DNA of 64,000 nt, from assembly GCA_030533445.1 (NCBI GenBank), contig CM060064.1, positions 47,984,787-48,048,786 of the forward strand, written 5' to 3'. The stretch's first letter is position 1; the number at the start of each line of letters is the position of its first letter. The position numbers and the translations under genes were made by a program. The DNA is from Cyprinodon diabolis. Its lineage: Eukaryota; Chordata; Actinopteri; Cyprinodontiformes; Cyprinodontidae. The notes beneath the pieces are model-generated. The model was not told where the DNA came from and searched no databases. It saw nothing but the letters and a program-made list of their open reading frames with translations. Shown here piece after piece: positions 36,001-45,223 of this stretch.

Positions 36001-39000
36001 GTGGGCGCTGCTGGGCTGCTGATTGGACCAGACCGGGCATTCCAATAGAGCTATTAGCTACGGGGGCTGGTCCGGGTCCGGAGCCAGCCAGGAATGGAGT
36101 GACAGAACCTGACCCGGTGACGGTATGCTTCCCCCCCGCCTGCCCGTTAGGTAAGAGATAAGGCCGTTAGAGCTCGACACATGCGCCGGCGCATCGGTGT
36201 TGCTTGATCCATCATTACTGAAGAGGTACCAAAAGCTGGTCCAATGACCACAGCGGCTCTGTTAAGCCGGGAGTACACTGTCAGATATTTTCAATCGTTA
36301 TAAGCAGCTACAGTTCAATGTGCACGATAAAACCGCAGGGTTAACAGTTCACAGCTCATGACGTTCTCACGCTGTGCGATCCGACGCTCTGATGCGATCT
36401 ACCTGCTCACACTGTACGTCTAAAAACCAGGTGGGAGTCAGCTCCGCAGTGAGATGGAGCTGCTTGGACGAAGAAGAACAACTCCCTTGTTTGTCTGGAG
36501 GTTCTGGTAAATGGGCTGGTAGCTCTGCTTCAACAGCAGGATTTAACCACCAACATCTCAGGAGGACCAACTGGATTTCAAACCAATTTCATTTTTTACG
36601 ACTCCTGATGGGAGGAGGTCGTGAGAGGCTCATCGCCCCCTATGCACTAAGCGATGCTCCATCAGGATGAAAGTTGGCCCAATTGAAAAAATTCTCGCAC
36701 GTATCGGAAATTTGATAGAAAAGGGCAGGAGAAAAAAAATGGTAGCGATGTACGCCCGGCTTTAGCAGTTAGATCTTCATCCCACTTCTTCATGCCTCCA
36801 AACAGATGTCGATCAGGATCCAGACAAGGTGGATAAAACGGAACCAAACTCAGAGGTTCTGAGCTTACCAAAGTTCAGGATGTCTTGGACGGAGTTTTTG
36901 TCCGTGGTGACCTTCACATCCAACATCTGAGACGGTGGACACCAGTCCTCCACTGCAACGTTCTTCAACTGGGAAGTAATCTGACAACACAGAGAGCGGT
37001 TCTGGTCAGAGTGGATCTTTAAAAGCAGTTATTTCCAACCTTCTTGACTTGTTTCCCTTTGGGCATCTCACCATTTAACTGATCAGGATTAGTTTTCCCT
37101 GACTAAATAAATGACAATAATAATAACATAACAGGTCACCAATCTAACATGTTTAGCTCTATAACAAAAACAATTTATATTTTTTTTGCGATCATTGCCC
37201 CGGGCGATCGGGCGATGGTTAACATCCAGCCCTGTGGATGGATTATTACATACTGTTAAATAAATGTTTTTATTTTCAAGTAATTTTCACTTTAATGTGC
37301 TAATTTGGAGGCTTTCATGTTTGTCGAAGGACACTACTGCCAAACTGTGGTGAAGATCAGCACGCACGTCTCCATAGTAACCAAAAGATTCCATCTGCAA
37401 GGCGGCGGTCAGAAGAAAGCATGAGGTTGTACCTGAGATATGCAGGCCACCAGGCTGGGCAGGTTGGTGGAGCTCCTGGCCTTCTCTGCAGCCTCAGATA
37501 GAGGAATGTGCTTCTCCTGGAGCAGCTTCACCTTCTCCATCTTCGTGTTGATCAGGTTGCGCTCCAAGCTGTGGGCGTTCTGCTCACAGGAAGAGAGGAG
37601 CCTTCGCTTAGAGCGACGGGCCGTTGCAGACGCATGTAGACGCGTCAGCGGGAGAATTTACCTGAATCTGCTGGTTTATGGCATCAAACCTCTGCCTCAG
37701 GAGCTCAGTCAGTTTACTGAAGCTTCTCTGCAGCTTGTGCATCATGAAGGACTCGCTCTGAGTCAATGACTGCAGCCTGCGAGACGACAGCAGGGATCAA
37801 AGGTCAGATCGGAGGCAGACGTTTAGAGGCCTTCATCCATCTTAATGTCCCACTAAGGAGGTTTTCATCTTCTTGTCTTTAGAGGTTTTCTTTGTTTTTT
37901 ACGCCAATTCTACGTTCAGACGGCACGCAGCAAGAGCAGCAAAAACCCACATGCTGCTTCATTTCTGATGCTCGTACAAGTTTAGTTCTGACGCGCGGCT
38001 GAAGCATCTTTGCTGCTCCAGCTGCGCGGTGGTAAAGTGGGTCTGATGCGCGGTGGGCGGAGCTACCCTATCCTTCCTCTGCCTGGAACAATGGCAGCTA
38101 TATTTGCTGTGATCAGAGGGTAAAAGTAGTTTGCTGCCTCTTCGCCGTGGCGGCTGGAAGGCGTTTTCCACGTACGCAATCCAAACTGTTCCAGAGGAGT
38201 GATCATAGCGCTCTGCATCAGCAGTGCTGTGTCTGACTCCCTGCCAGCTCCCAGATCAGCTGCTCTGATTGGTTGATCCAGCAGCTAAGGTTCAATGTTT
38301 CCAACTCCAGCAGCTGCTGCGTTTGCAGCGTGTTCCGCGCCTCAGATGCTCAGACGCTCAGACGCTCATGAGGCGCTGCTCCTGCAGCCCAAACGCACTG
38401 CGGGTCGTTTGCTGAGCGTCAACCATGGACTTTGCATCTAAACTAGCTGCTCCTGCTGCCTGCGCTGCTTCAGGTGTGAACGCAGCATAAGAAAATAAAC
38501 TAAACTGCGGTTCAGTTAAAATAAGCCCATTTTATGCAACAGACACATAAACCAGTAGGTTCTGGTTCTGACTGATAGCCTGGAGGTGAACAAAGACCCT
38601 TATGCTACGTTCAAACCGCGCCAGCTTCCAGCAGCAGTAGCAGTGGGAGAGTCAATGGTTGATGCGCATCAAGGCGCAACAAAAGGTCCTGCAGCGCGTC
38701 TGAGCAGAACCTCATGAGCTTCTGACGAGCTTCACAAGCAGCAGCTGCTGGAGCTGGAAAAATAGAACTTTAGCTGCCGGACGCGCCGCATCAACCAATC
38801 AGAGAAGCTGATCTGGGAGCTGAAATGACTTATTTAGATTCTGAGTTTTTCCAGTGTAATGCTACGTTCAGACCGCATGTGATAGGCGCACCAAGGAAGC
38901 TGCTTCATCTCTGATCCTCATTCAGGTCAGACGTCCAGTAAAGAAGCGTCTGATGCTTCTGCTGCTTCTGTGTTCAATGCCAGAGCAGCTTTGCTTTATT

Positions 39001-42000
39001 TGCCTTCTCACCTTAATGAGGACAAGCATCAGAGATGAAGCTGTAGTGGATTGATATCTCACAATGAATATATTCTTGTCACAATGGTTAAATGGTGTTT
39101 TAACCAAAGGTCAAACCAAAGGTCAAACGAGACATGTAGGAGTAAATGGAGTTAATGCAAACCAGACATGTATCACCAAGGAGTTAATGTAATCAAAATG
39201 TGCGTCACCATGGTAACAAATGGAAGGGTAGTAGAGTAAAACAAATAAAGTGCAGCCATTTTAAAAAATACGCACCCTGGGGAAATAGATAACAGAGATA
39301 TCCGTGGAAAAAGGACCTGAAATGACGTAAAAATAGGAGGGGCTCGGGGAGGAGACCCTGGGAGTGTATATAAGCAGCCCATTTTCTTTGTTTGTCAGAT
39401 GTTGAGTGGTGAACATCTCATGTGTGGTGGACTTGTATTATATACTGGACTGAGAACCAGCTGCCTCTGCTTCTTTTTGACGACTGTTGGAGATTTTTCA
39501 ACTGCTTTTCCAAGAACTTAGAACTTTTGAAAGACTTAGCATAAATCACTACGTCGTTCGGAGGACATCCACGACAAAGCAGCAGATGATTTGCTGCTGA
39601 AAACGCGTCCGATGTGAACGTAGCGTTATTAAATGAAGCCTGAAGCTCCCGTTCATTCCAATAATATAATGCTGTCTTTAAATGTTTAATTAATCAGTAA
39701 AAGACGTAGGCCACCAGTTGGTAATAAACAGAGAGGGATGTCAGATGCCTGTTCGGCTTTACTGGCCTTTCCTCGTGGCCCCGCCCACATCTTCTGACAA
39801 AAGAAACCATGTTAAAGGCCTGAAATCACACAAACTCTGCATAAGGCATGCTTTAGGCTCCTGCAGGGAGGAGGAGCGCCACACCACGTCTGTACCTGAT
39901 CTCCATGTCCTGCAGGCTCCTCCTGGAAACATCTATCTGGGCCTTGATGGGCTTCATGCAGGCGTCCAGCTGCTTCTTCACGCTCTCCACAGCTTTGCTG
40001 ACAAAGTCGAACCTGAACAGAGCAGCAGGGATCAGGGTGAGCTCCAGTCGTCAGTATCTAACCTGTGTATCCTGGCTTCTCTTCATTGGCTTCCTGTTAA
40101 ATCCAGAATAGAATTTAAAATCCTCCTTCTCACATATAAAGCCTTAAATGGCCAAGCTCCATCTGATATCAGAGATCTGATTGTTCCTTATGTTCCTAAC
40201 AGAGCACTTCGCTCTCAATCTGCAGGTTTACTAGTGGTTCCTAGAACTTCTAAAAGTAGAATGGGAGGCAGATCTTTTAGTTATCAGGCTCCTCTCCTGT
40301 GGAACCAACTACCAGTTTTAGTCCGTGAGGCAGACACCCTGTCTACTTTTAAGGCTAGGCTTAAAACTTTCCTTTTTGATAAAGCTTATAGTTAGAGTGG
40401 CTCAGGTTATCCTGATCTATCTCTATAGTTCTGCTGCTATAGGCTTAGACTGCTGGAGGACATAGGGACCCCTTTTTCATCATTCTGAAAGCATCATCTG
40501 GTCCCAGTGCGGCCCCCCCCTCACAGCCCCCGCCTCTGACCCTTTAATGAGGTCGTCACAGAGACACTGAGCACCTGTGGTTCTTGTGGTCGGCCAGCTG
40601 ACAGTCTCTGCAGGTGAGCTGGCAGCAGGTGAAGCAGAACAGCTTCAGCTCCTCAGATGGGTGGGTTCTGCAGAACTTGGTGGGAGAAATGACCCTGGGA
40701 TCTGAGGAGGAGGAACAGAAGACGTCATCATCATCATCATCATCATCATCCGGCAACGCGGAGAGACGACAGAGAACCCGGTCCTTAATGCTAGGAGTCC
40801 CAGAGTTCTGATCTTTACTCAATGGAAGGCATGAGTAGTGATGATGTCATCGACTGAAATGGTTCTAGTGTGCGATATTAACCCACTGTGGATATGTAAA
40901 CCTAAAAAAAATCTAATATATATTTTTCTAAGGCTGTATTGTCTGTTATCATTATTATTTGTGTTCTAAATTTATATCAAAAATAAACCCGTAGATTAAG
41001 ACTGTTTTACTACACAGGTTCAAAGTTTGAAATCACAGTTTTATAAACAGAAATTGATTGATTTCCCGTAGAACACCTTTTCACATTTATGAGCGTTTCT
41101 TTGCACTGCTGCTGTTTTCTGTGCTTCGCCAAAGCTGCTCTACTGCCGGGGAGGGGGGGGGGAAACCTGCGGTTCGCCCGCAACTGTTTTACTCGTTCAA
41201 GGTTAAAATCTCAGTGTGAGAAACTGACCTTCAAACATCTGCTGAAAAAAACCAACGCGATATTTCCAGGAGATCGTAAATATCAGCCACAGGCCTCCTT
41301 CGCGTCGTAGCTTTTACAGAATCATTTCTGATCATCTGGTCCCGCCCCCACCTGTGTGGTCATAGAGGGCTCTGGTTTGGCTTTTGGGTGGATGTGGACC
41401 GGCTGAGGTGTGGGCAGTGCTTGAACATAACTTTTACTATCGTCTGATGGGTGACTGATGCGTCTGCGACTTGATCATCCTCTGACTCGCTCTCTGAGCC
41501 GCTTCCTCCCCCAGTCCTAATCACCGGTCTCTCCCCCTCCACCTGAATCGCTATCATCCATATTTTGAAGCATTTTTTAAAGCCGGTTTCGCTGTTAGGT
41601 TTCTTCTGAAATACATTTTTTTCCCATATTAGCCAAAGAGTTATAGGCAGAATGTTGGTTGCTAGGCAACGGAACCGAACGTCAATCATCCGCGGGAAGA
41701 ATTCATAATGCCACTAATAGAGCCGTCAAAATGACGGCTGCGGGAGATCGAGGTAAAATTAACCATATTTCTTTTTTACGTTTTTATTTTATTAAAAAAA
41801 CTAAGTCATTGAAAAAGTCAATTAATATGAGCAACAGAAGATTCATTTTAAATATAATTCTTTAAAATCTTAGAACCGTCCAAATGACGGCTGTGGGAGT
41901 TCTGGTGTTAACAGAAGCAGATTTATTGAATAGAAGTTTGATTTCTGAGCCGTTTCTAACTTTAATCTAAATTCTGAATCAGTAAAAGAATCCTGATCCT

Positions 42001-42316
42001 CAGCAGAGCCTCCCGACTCAACGCCATCAGGAGGCTCTGCTGGTCGACATGCAATCAGATCTGACCGTCAGGCTGGTGGTTCAGGACGCGGTGGGATCGG
42101 GTCAGGGTGACCCTGCGATGAGCCGCCAAGCAGTCGTCACACAGAGCTTCTCCACAGTCCACGCACCAGCAGGAGGCCGAGGCGCCGTCACACGTGCTGC
42201 ACTGAGGAGACACGGGAGAAGACGTCACGCCGCTTGGTTCCTACAGCAACCGGCGGCGGTTCTGCAAATGTTACCTGCTGAGCCTGGATGTCTACTGGAT
42301 ATCCAGCCATCTCCAT
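24051..42316 (-). CDS. TIF1-family corepressor (TRIM24/28/33-like) without a RING, 13 coding exons
   Basis: Exons: 42316-42275 (ATG), 42201-42066, 40701-40575, 40012-39896, 37776-37662, 37582-37433, 36980-36869, 34790-31678, 31589-31387, 28145-28037, 27946-27890, 25731-25609, 24353-24051 (TGA). All have GT-AG borders and every phase fits; total 4707 bases, 1568 residues. Domains: B-box1 (15-53, starting CSTCDG), B-box2 (~67-100, ending LADHKNHR), coiled coil (~101-266), a Ser/Thr/Pro-rich region with an 18-bp minisatellite (~637-793), an HP1-box-like PTVSL near 1260, a C4HC3 PHD finger (~1339-1385, [11 protein letters not shown]) and a bromodomain-like region (~1405-1490). [12 protein letters not shown] followed by [11 protein letters not shown] resembles the TIF1-beta HP1 box. 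TIF1 proteins repress transcription through HP1 and chromatin modifiers. Only 14 residues precede B-box1 and no RING exon is visible. It may be the gene often named trim33-like in fish; TRIM66 also lacks a RING. I cannot choose. Confidence 0.85.
24430..25470. repeat. Dispersed AT-rich element inside TIF1-gene intron
   Basis: Bounded by inverted ATTAATCGATTAATTATT-like motifs near 24478-24495 and 25430-25450. Related ATTAATCGATTA sequence occurs at 5410-5740 and 35150-35220, so this is a repeat family. It contains short open frames without recognisable domains. Confidence 0.4.
26512..26806. repeat. Long imperfect inverted repeat (foldback) in TIF1-gene intron
   Basis: The left arm (26512-26637) reads from GGACCCGGTCTACCTGGACT to CTCTGTCGCCTAGCAACC. 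The right arm (about 26695-26806) is its reverse complement, from GGTTGCTAGGCGACAGAG to AGTCCAGGTAGACCGGGTCC, with small gaps. The loop is about 57 bases. A transcript of either strand could form a hairpin with arms of about 110-125 bases. Confidence 0.85.
26972..27559. mobile_element. Non-autonomous DNA transposon (MITE), 588 bp
   Basis: The ends are inverted repeats: GGCCCCGTCCACACGAAGTC on the left and GACTTCGTGTGGACGGGGCC on the right. TTT flanks both sides, compatible with a 3-bp target duplication as in PIF/Harbinger elements. An internal 61-codon open frame (27180-27365) shows no transposase motif. Confidence 0.85.
29293..29768 (-). repeat. L2-like LINE 3' tail, reverse orientation
   Basis: Longest reverse copy of the tail in the window, in the intron between TIF1-gene exons 28145-28037 and 31589-31387. 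It matches 3825-4289 almost end to end in reverse complement. Sequence 29770-30170 beyond it may be more of the same LINE, but I do not recognise it. Confidence 0.7.
30560..30722 (+). repeat. L2-like LINE 3' tail fragment
   Basis: Contains GGAGGTTTCTTCCTGTTC and AGCATGCTTAGTGTGAGG in forward orientation and is broken at about 30722, where a foldback element begins. Confidence 0.65.
30727..31266. mobile_element. Nested foldback element, about 540 bp
   Basis: Outer arms CCATATGAGTTTAGTGTCATTT (30728-30750, the first 20 bases shared) and AATGACACAAAACTCATATG (about 31246-31266) are inverted. Middle arms GATGACGTC/GACGTCATCC (31190-31200 and 30973-30982) are inverted too. Inner arms 30784-30862 and 30886-30965 form a hairpin of about 80 base pairs around a 23-base loop. 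Three nested inversions in one unit suggest a foldback/MITE insertion in the TIF1-gene intron, about 120 bases from an exon. Confidence 0.75.
31678..34790 (-). other. Giant 3.1-kb middle exon of the TIF1-like gene
   Basis: Bounded by AG at 34791-34792 and GT at 31676-31677; length 3113 bases, which keeps the frame from the GGT split codon. It encodes about 1037 residues: a Ser/Thr/Pro-rich segment, the 18-bp minisatellite, hydrophobic-Pro and Gln-rich stretches, several acidic Ser-rich repeats of the form [20 protein letters not shown] and [16 protein letters not shown], and near its end the PTVSL motif. The acidic repeats with hydrophobic V/I-x-V cores look like possible SUMO-interaction motifs (inference). 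Confidence 0.85.
33213..33680 (-). repeat. 18-bp minisatellite inside coding exon, 26 copies of a Gly-His/Gln-Pro hexapeptide
   Basis: About 26 tandem 18-base units (plus strand GTTGGTGGATGGCCCACG and variants). In the coding frame they translate to [12 protein letters not shown] or GQPPTV. The array keeps the frame of the TIF1-like protein and sits in its disordered centre. Copies differ mainly at two codons. Confidence 0.95.
35402..35945 (+). repeat. MITE-like copy of the CTACGTTCA family
   Basis: Starts TATGCTACGTTCACACTG and includes GATGCGCGGTGGGCGGAGCT, shared with 38045-38064. The right end, CTACATTTGAAGTTCATTTA, is shared in reverse with 3280-3320. It lies in the intron after the giant exon's upstream neighbour. 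Confidence 0.6.
36259..36768. mobile_element. MITE with GTTAAGCCGGG-type inverted ends
   Basis: The left end CTGTTAAGCCGGGAGTACAC and the right end GTACGCCCGGCTTTAGCAG are imperfect inverted repeats of about 20 bases, 510 bases apart. No transposase is encoded. It is intronic in the TIF1-like gene, 100 bases from exon 36980-36869. Confidence 0.65.
37909..38488. mobile_element. MITE of the CTACGTTCA family
   Basis: The left end CTACGTTCAGACGGCACG and right end CAGGTGTGAACGCAG are imperfect inverted repeats. The interior has multiple GCAGC-rich blocks shared with 35402-35945 and the reverse copy at 3030-3400. It lies in the intron between exons 40012-39896 and 37776-37662. Confidence 0.65.
38862..39625. 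mobile_element. MITE of the same family, split by a solo LTR
   Basis: Begins GCTACGTTCAGACCG and ends GATGTGAACGTAGCGTTA, inverted with respect to each other. The body is interrupted at 39042-39576 by an LTR. A further partial copy starts at about 38603 (GCTACGTTCAAACCGCG). Confidence 0.65.
39042..39576 (+). mobile_element. Solo LTR, 535 bp, with 4-bp target duplication AAGC
   Basis: Starts TGTAGTGGATTGATATC and ends ACATCCACGACA (TG...CA), flanked by AAGC at 39038-39041 and 39577-39580. A TATA-like GTATATAAGC lies near 39365-39374. Its termini match those of the larger LTRs at 49152 and 53289 read on the minus strand (TGTAGTGTATTAATC ... CCACGACA), so they look like one family. It is inserted inside a MITE. 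Confidence 0.8.
40060..40510 (+). mobile_element. LINE (L2-like) ORF2 C-terminal fragment
   Basis: An open frame ending at TAG 40393-40395 encodes [20 protein letters not shown], then [20 protein letters not shown] and [11 protein letters not shown]. This is the conserved C-terminus after the reverse transcriptase in many fish non-LTR elements. It is 5'-truncated and lies in the intron between TIF1-gene exons 40701-40575 and 40012-39896, antisense to the gene. Confidence 0.85.
40723..40750. repeat. (TCA)n microsatellite next to a splice acceptor
   Basis: About nine trinucleotides. On the minus strand (GAT)n it lies 20-50 bases upstream of the acceptor of the B-box2 exon (starts 40701). It is intronic and not part of the protein. 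Confidence 0.8.
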
Positions 42317-42404
42317 GTTGATCACAGACGTTTTCACCTGAGAGAAACCAAACATCAGCTCAGTTAGGAGGAGGATCTGTAGCAAAAGGCTTCAATCTGC
42401 AGGG

Positions 42405-42735
42405 AGCATAAAGATTGGACTGTGGAGCAATGGAAGAAGGTCATGTGGTCTGATGAGTCCAGATTGTTCCAGAGTGATGGGCCAATCAGGGAAAGAAGAG
42501 AGGCAGGTGAAGTGATGCCCCCACCATGCCTAGTGCCTACTGTACAAGCCTGTGGGGGCGGGGTTATGATCTGGGGTTGCTGCAGTTGCTCAGGTCTGGG
42601 TTCAGCAACAGGATGAGCTCAAAGAATGAGGTCAGCTGACTCCCTGAATATCCTGAATGACCAGGTGATCCCATCAATGGACCTTTTCTGCCCTGATGGC
42701 GCAGGAATATTCCAAGATGACAATGTAGGATCCAT
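42405..42735 (+). pseudogene. Tc1-like transposase relic
   Basis: An open frame reads TVEQWKKVMWSDESRLFQSD and then CGGGVMIWGCCS, the catalytic Asp region and the Gly-rich box of a Tc1-type transposase. The rest is missing or frameshifted. It is a different subfamily from the intact copy at 21057-22304. Confidence 0.8.
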
Positions 42736-44306
42736 GATGCTGTGATGCTGCGCTACAGATGGATGGACGGACGGACGGATGGATGGATGGATGGATGGAT
42801 GGATGGATGGATGGATGGATGGATGGATGGATGGACGGACGTCCGTCCATCCATCCATCCATCCATCCATCCATCCATGCATCCATCCATGCATCCATCC
42901 ATCCATCTATCCATCATCCATCCATCCATCCATCCATCCATCCATGCATCCATCCATCCATCCATCCATGCATCCATCCATCCATCTATCCATACATCCA
43001 TCCATCCATCCATCCATCCATCCATCATCCATCATCCATCCATCCATCATCCATCCATCATCCATCCATCCATCCATGCATCCATCCATGCATCCATCCA
43101 TCCATCTATCCATCATCCATCCATCCATCCATCCATCCATGCATCCATCCATCCATCTATCCATACATCCATCCATCCATCCATCCATCCATCCATCCAT
43201 CATCCATCCATCCATCATCCATCCATCATCCATCCGTCCGTCCATCATCCATCCATCCATCCATCCATCCATCATCCATCATCCATCCATCCATCCATCC
43301 ATCATCCATCCATCCATCCATCCATCCATCCATCCATCCATCATCCATCATCCATCCATCCATCATCCATCCATCATCCATCCGTCCGTCCATCATCCAT
43401 CCATCCATCCATCCATCCATCATCCATCCATCCATCCATCCATCATCCATCCATGCATCCATCCATCCATCCATCCATCATCCATCCATGCATCCATCCA
43501 TCCATGCATCCATCCATCCATCTATCCATACATCCATCCATCCATCCATCCATCATCCATCATCCATCCATGCATCCATCCATGCATCCATCCATCCATC
43601 ATCCATCATCCATCCATCCATCATCCATCCATGCATCCATCCATCCATCCATCCATCATCCATCCATGCATCCATCCATCCATGCATCCATCCATCCATC
43701 TATCCATACATCCATCCATCCATCCATCCATGCATCCATCCGTCCGTCCATCATCCATCCATCCATCCATCCATCCATCATCCATCATCCATCCATCCAT
43801 CCATCCATCATCCATCCATGCATCCATCCATCCATCCATCCATCATCCATCCATGCATCCATCCATCCATGCATCCATCCATCCATCTATCCATACATCC
43901 ATCCATCCATCCATCCATGCATCCATCCGTCCGTCCATCATCCATCCATCCATCCATCCATCCATCATCCATCATCCATCCATCCATCCATCCATCATCC
44001 ATCCATCCATCCATCTATCCATCATCCATCCATCTATCCATCATCCATCCATCCATCCATGCATCCATCCATCCATCCATCCATGCATCCATCCATGCAT
44101 CCATCCATCCATCCATCCATGCATCCATCCATCCATCTATCCATACATCCATCCATCCATCCATCCATGCATCCATCCGTCCGTCCATCATCCATCCATC
44201 CATGCATCCATCCATCCATCCATCCATCCATCATCCATCCATCATCCATCATCCATCCATCCATCCATCCATCCATCCGTAGCGCAGCATCATTGAATCA
44301 TGGATC
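42728..44306. repeat. Tetranucleotide array switching from (GGAT)n to (CCAT)n, flanked by inverted repeats
   Basis: (GGAT)n runs from about 42757 to 42840 and changes at the palindrome GGACGGACGTCCGTCC into (CCAT)n/(CATC)n up to about 44280. The (CCAT)n part contains higher-order blocks with CATCAT, GCAT, CTAT and CCGTCCGTC interruptions that repeat every 200-400 bases. Flanks GATGCTGCGCTACAGATGG (left) and CCATCCGTAGCGCAGCATC (right) are inverted to each other. All frames are open only because the unit lacks stops. Confidence 0.9.
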
Positions 44307-44864
44307 GGAGCCCAAATCCATGCAGTCAGATCAAAGCTGGTCTCAGAGGTTCATCACCGACTTGTTATCAGGGGATCAACAGCCAGACCTCTCAGGTTCT
44401 ATTGGATGACATCCCCTCTGCAGAACCAGAACCAGAACTTTTAGTTTTTCTGCTTCTCTGGGATAAACTCTTAGAAACGGCGGCACCTCTGACCCAAAGA
44501 TCAAAGGTTGCTTAGAACCGCTCTGGACGGTTCTGCTGAGACCAACTGGACCATCAGAACCTTCACTTTCTGCTCCAACTTTCCGTTACTTTCCTTCTTT
44601 TCACCAATAAGGTTCAGTGTGCTACATGGAAAACCTTCCCCCCTCTCTCTCGTTCAAAGGTTCCGTTCAGCTCCAGAACCGAACCAGGTGAACCGTTTGG
44701 ACCCCGTGTTGGTCCCTCTGCTCTCCTGTGGGATAAACTAAACCCTCCTGTGTTCCTCCAGCAGCGGATTGAAAGGTCACGGTATTTAAAGGAGCACTTC
44801 CGGTAGAAAAGTTCCTCCTGAAGTGAACAAATAGCTGAAAGCCTTCTCCGTTTAGCGGACTCAC

Positions 44865-44898
44865 CTCCTGCCGCCTCCTCCTCTCCTCTGCTCACCAT
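44865..44898 (-). promoter_or_regulatory. Probable 5' exon end of the TIF1-like gene with upstream ATG
   Basis: On the minus strand, ATG at 44898-44896 is followed by 31 bases ending in a strong donor GGAG/GTGAGT (exon end 44865). Spliced to the acceptor at 42337, this ATG reads out of frame with the main start at 42316 and stops inside the B-box1 exon, giving an upstream ORF of about 36 codons. The exon boundary is an inference from the donor consensus; its 5' end is not determined. Confidence 0.45.
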
Positions 44899-45223
44899 CA
44901 GCCGCTCCTCTTCCCGGTTCTCCTCTCAGACACAGTTTAAGGTTCCGGTTCGGTTCGGTTCTAAACTTGTCCCAGCAGGCTGCTCCGGACCCGTTTATGC
45001 CCACCAAGCCCCACTGCGCGTGCTTCCTCTGCTCATGATGCGTTTGGGGAACCTCCGAAATCAGACAGTCAGTCATGGGGGGGGGTCTTATGGGCGGGTT
45101 CCGGTCCAAATGTATTACTGAATGGTTGCTTTGATGGTTCTGGAATAGTGGTGGTAATTTGGGGGAACTGGGAACCAGTGAAACCATTAAACACAGATTA
45201 ACAAAACTGGAGACCAGGTTCAA

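Noticed and set aside
39718..40395. A 225-codon plus-strand gene
   Set aside because: Only the last 110 or so codons are recognisable, as a LINE ORF2 C-terminus. The upstream part overlaps a TIF1-gene exon in antisense and is chance open frame.
40556..40822. Poly-Asp run as part of the TIF1-like protein
   Set aside because: The (TCA)n tract lies upstream of the AG acceptor at 40702-40703. The spliced exon begins after it, so the Asp run is intronic.
42742..44409. 555-codon ORF of HPSIHPS repeats
   Set aside because: Translation of a CATC tetranucleotide array; other plus-strand frames are also open for over 500 codons.
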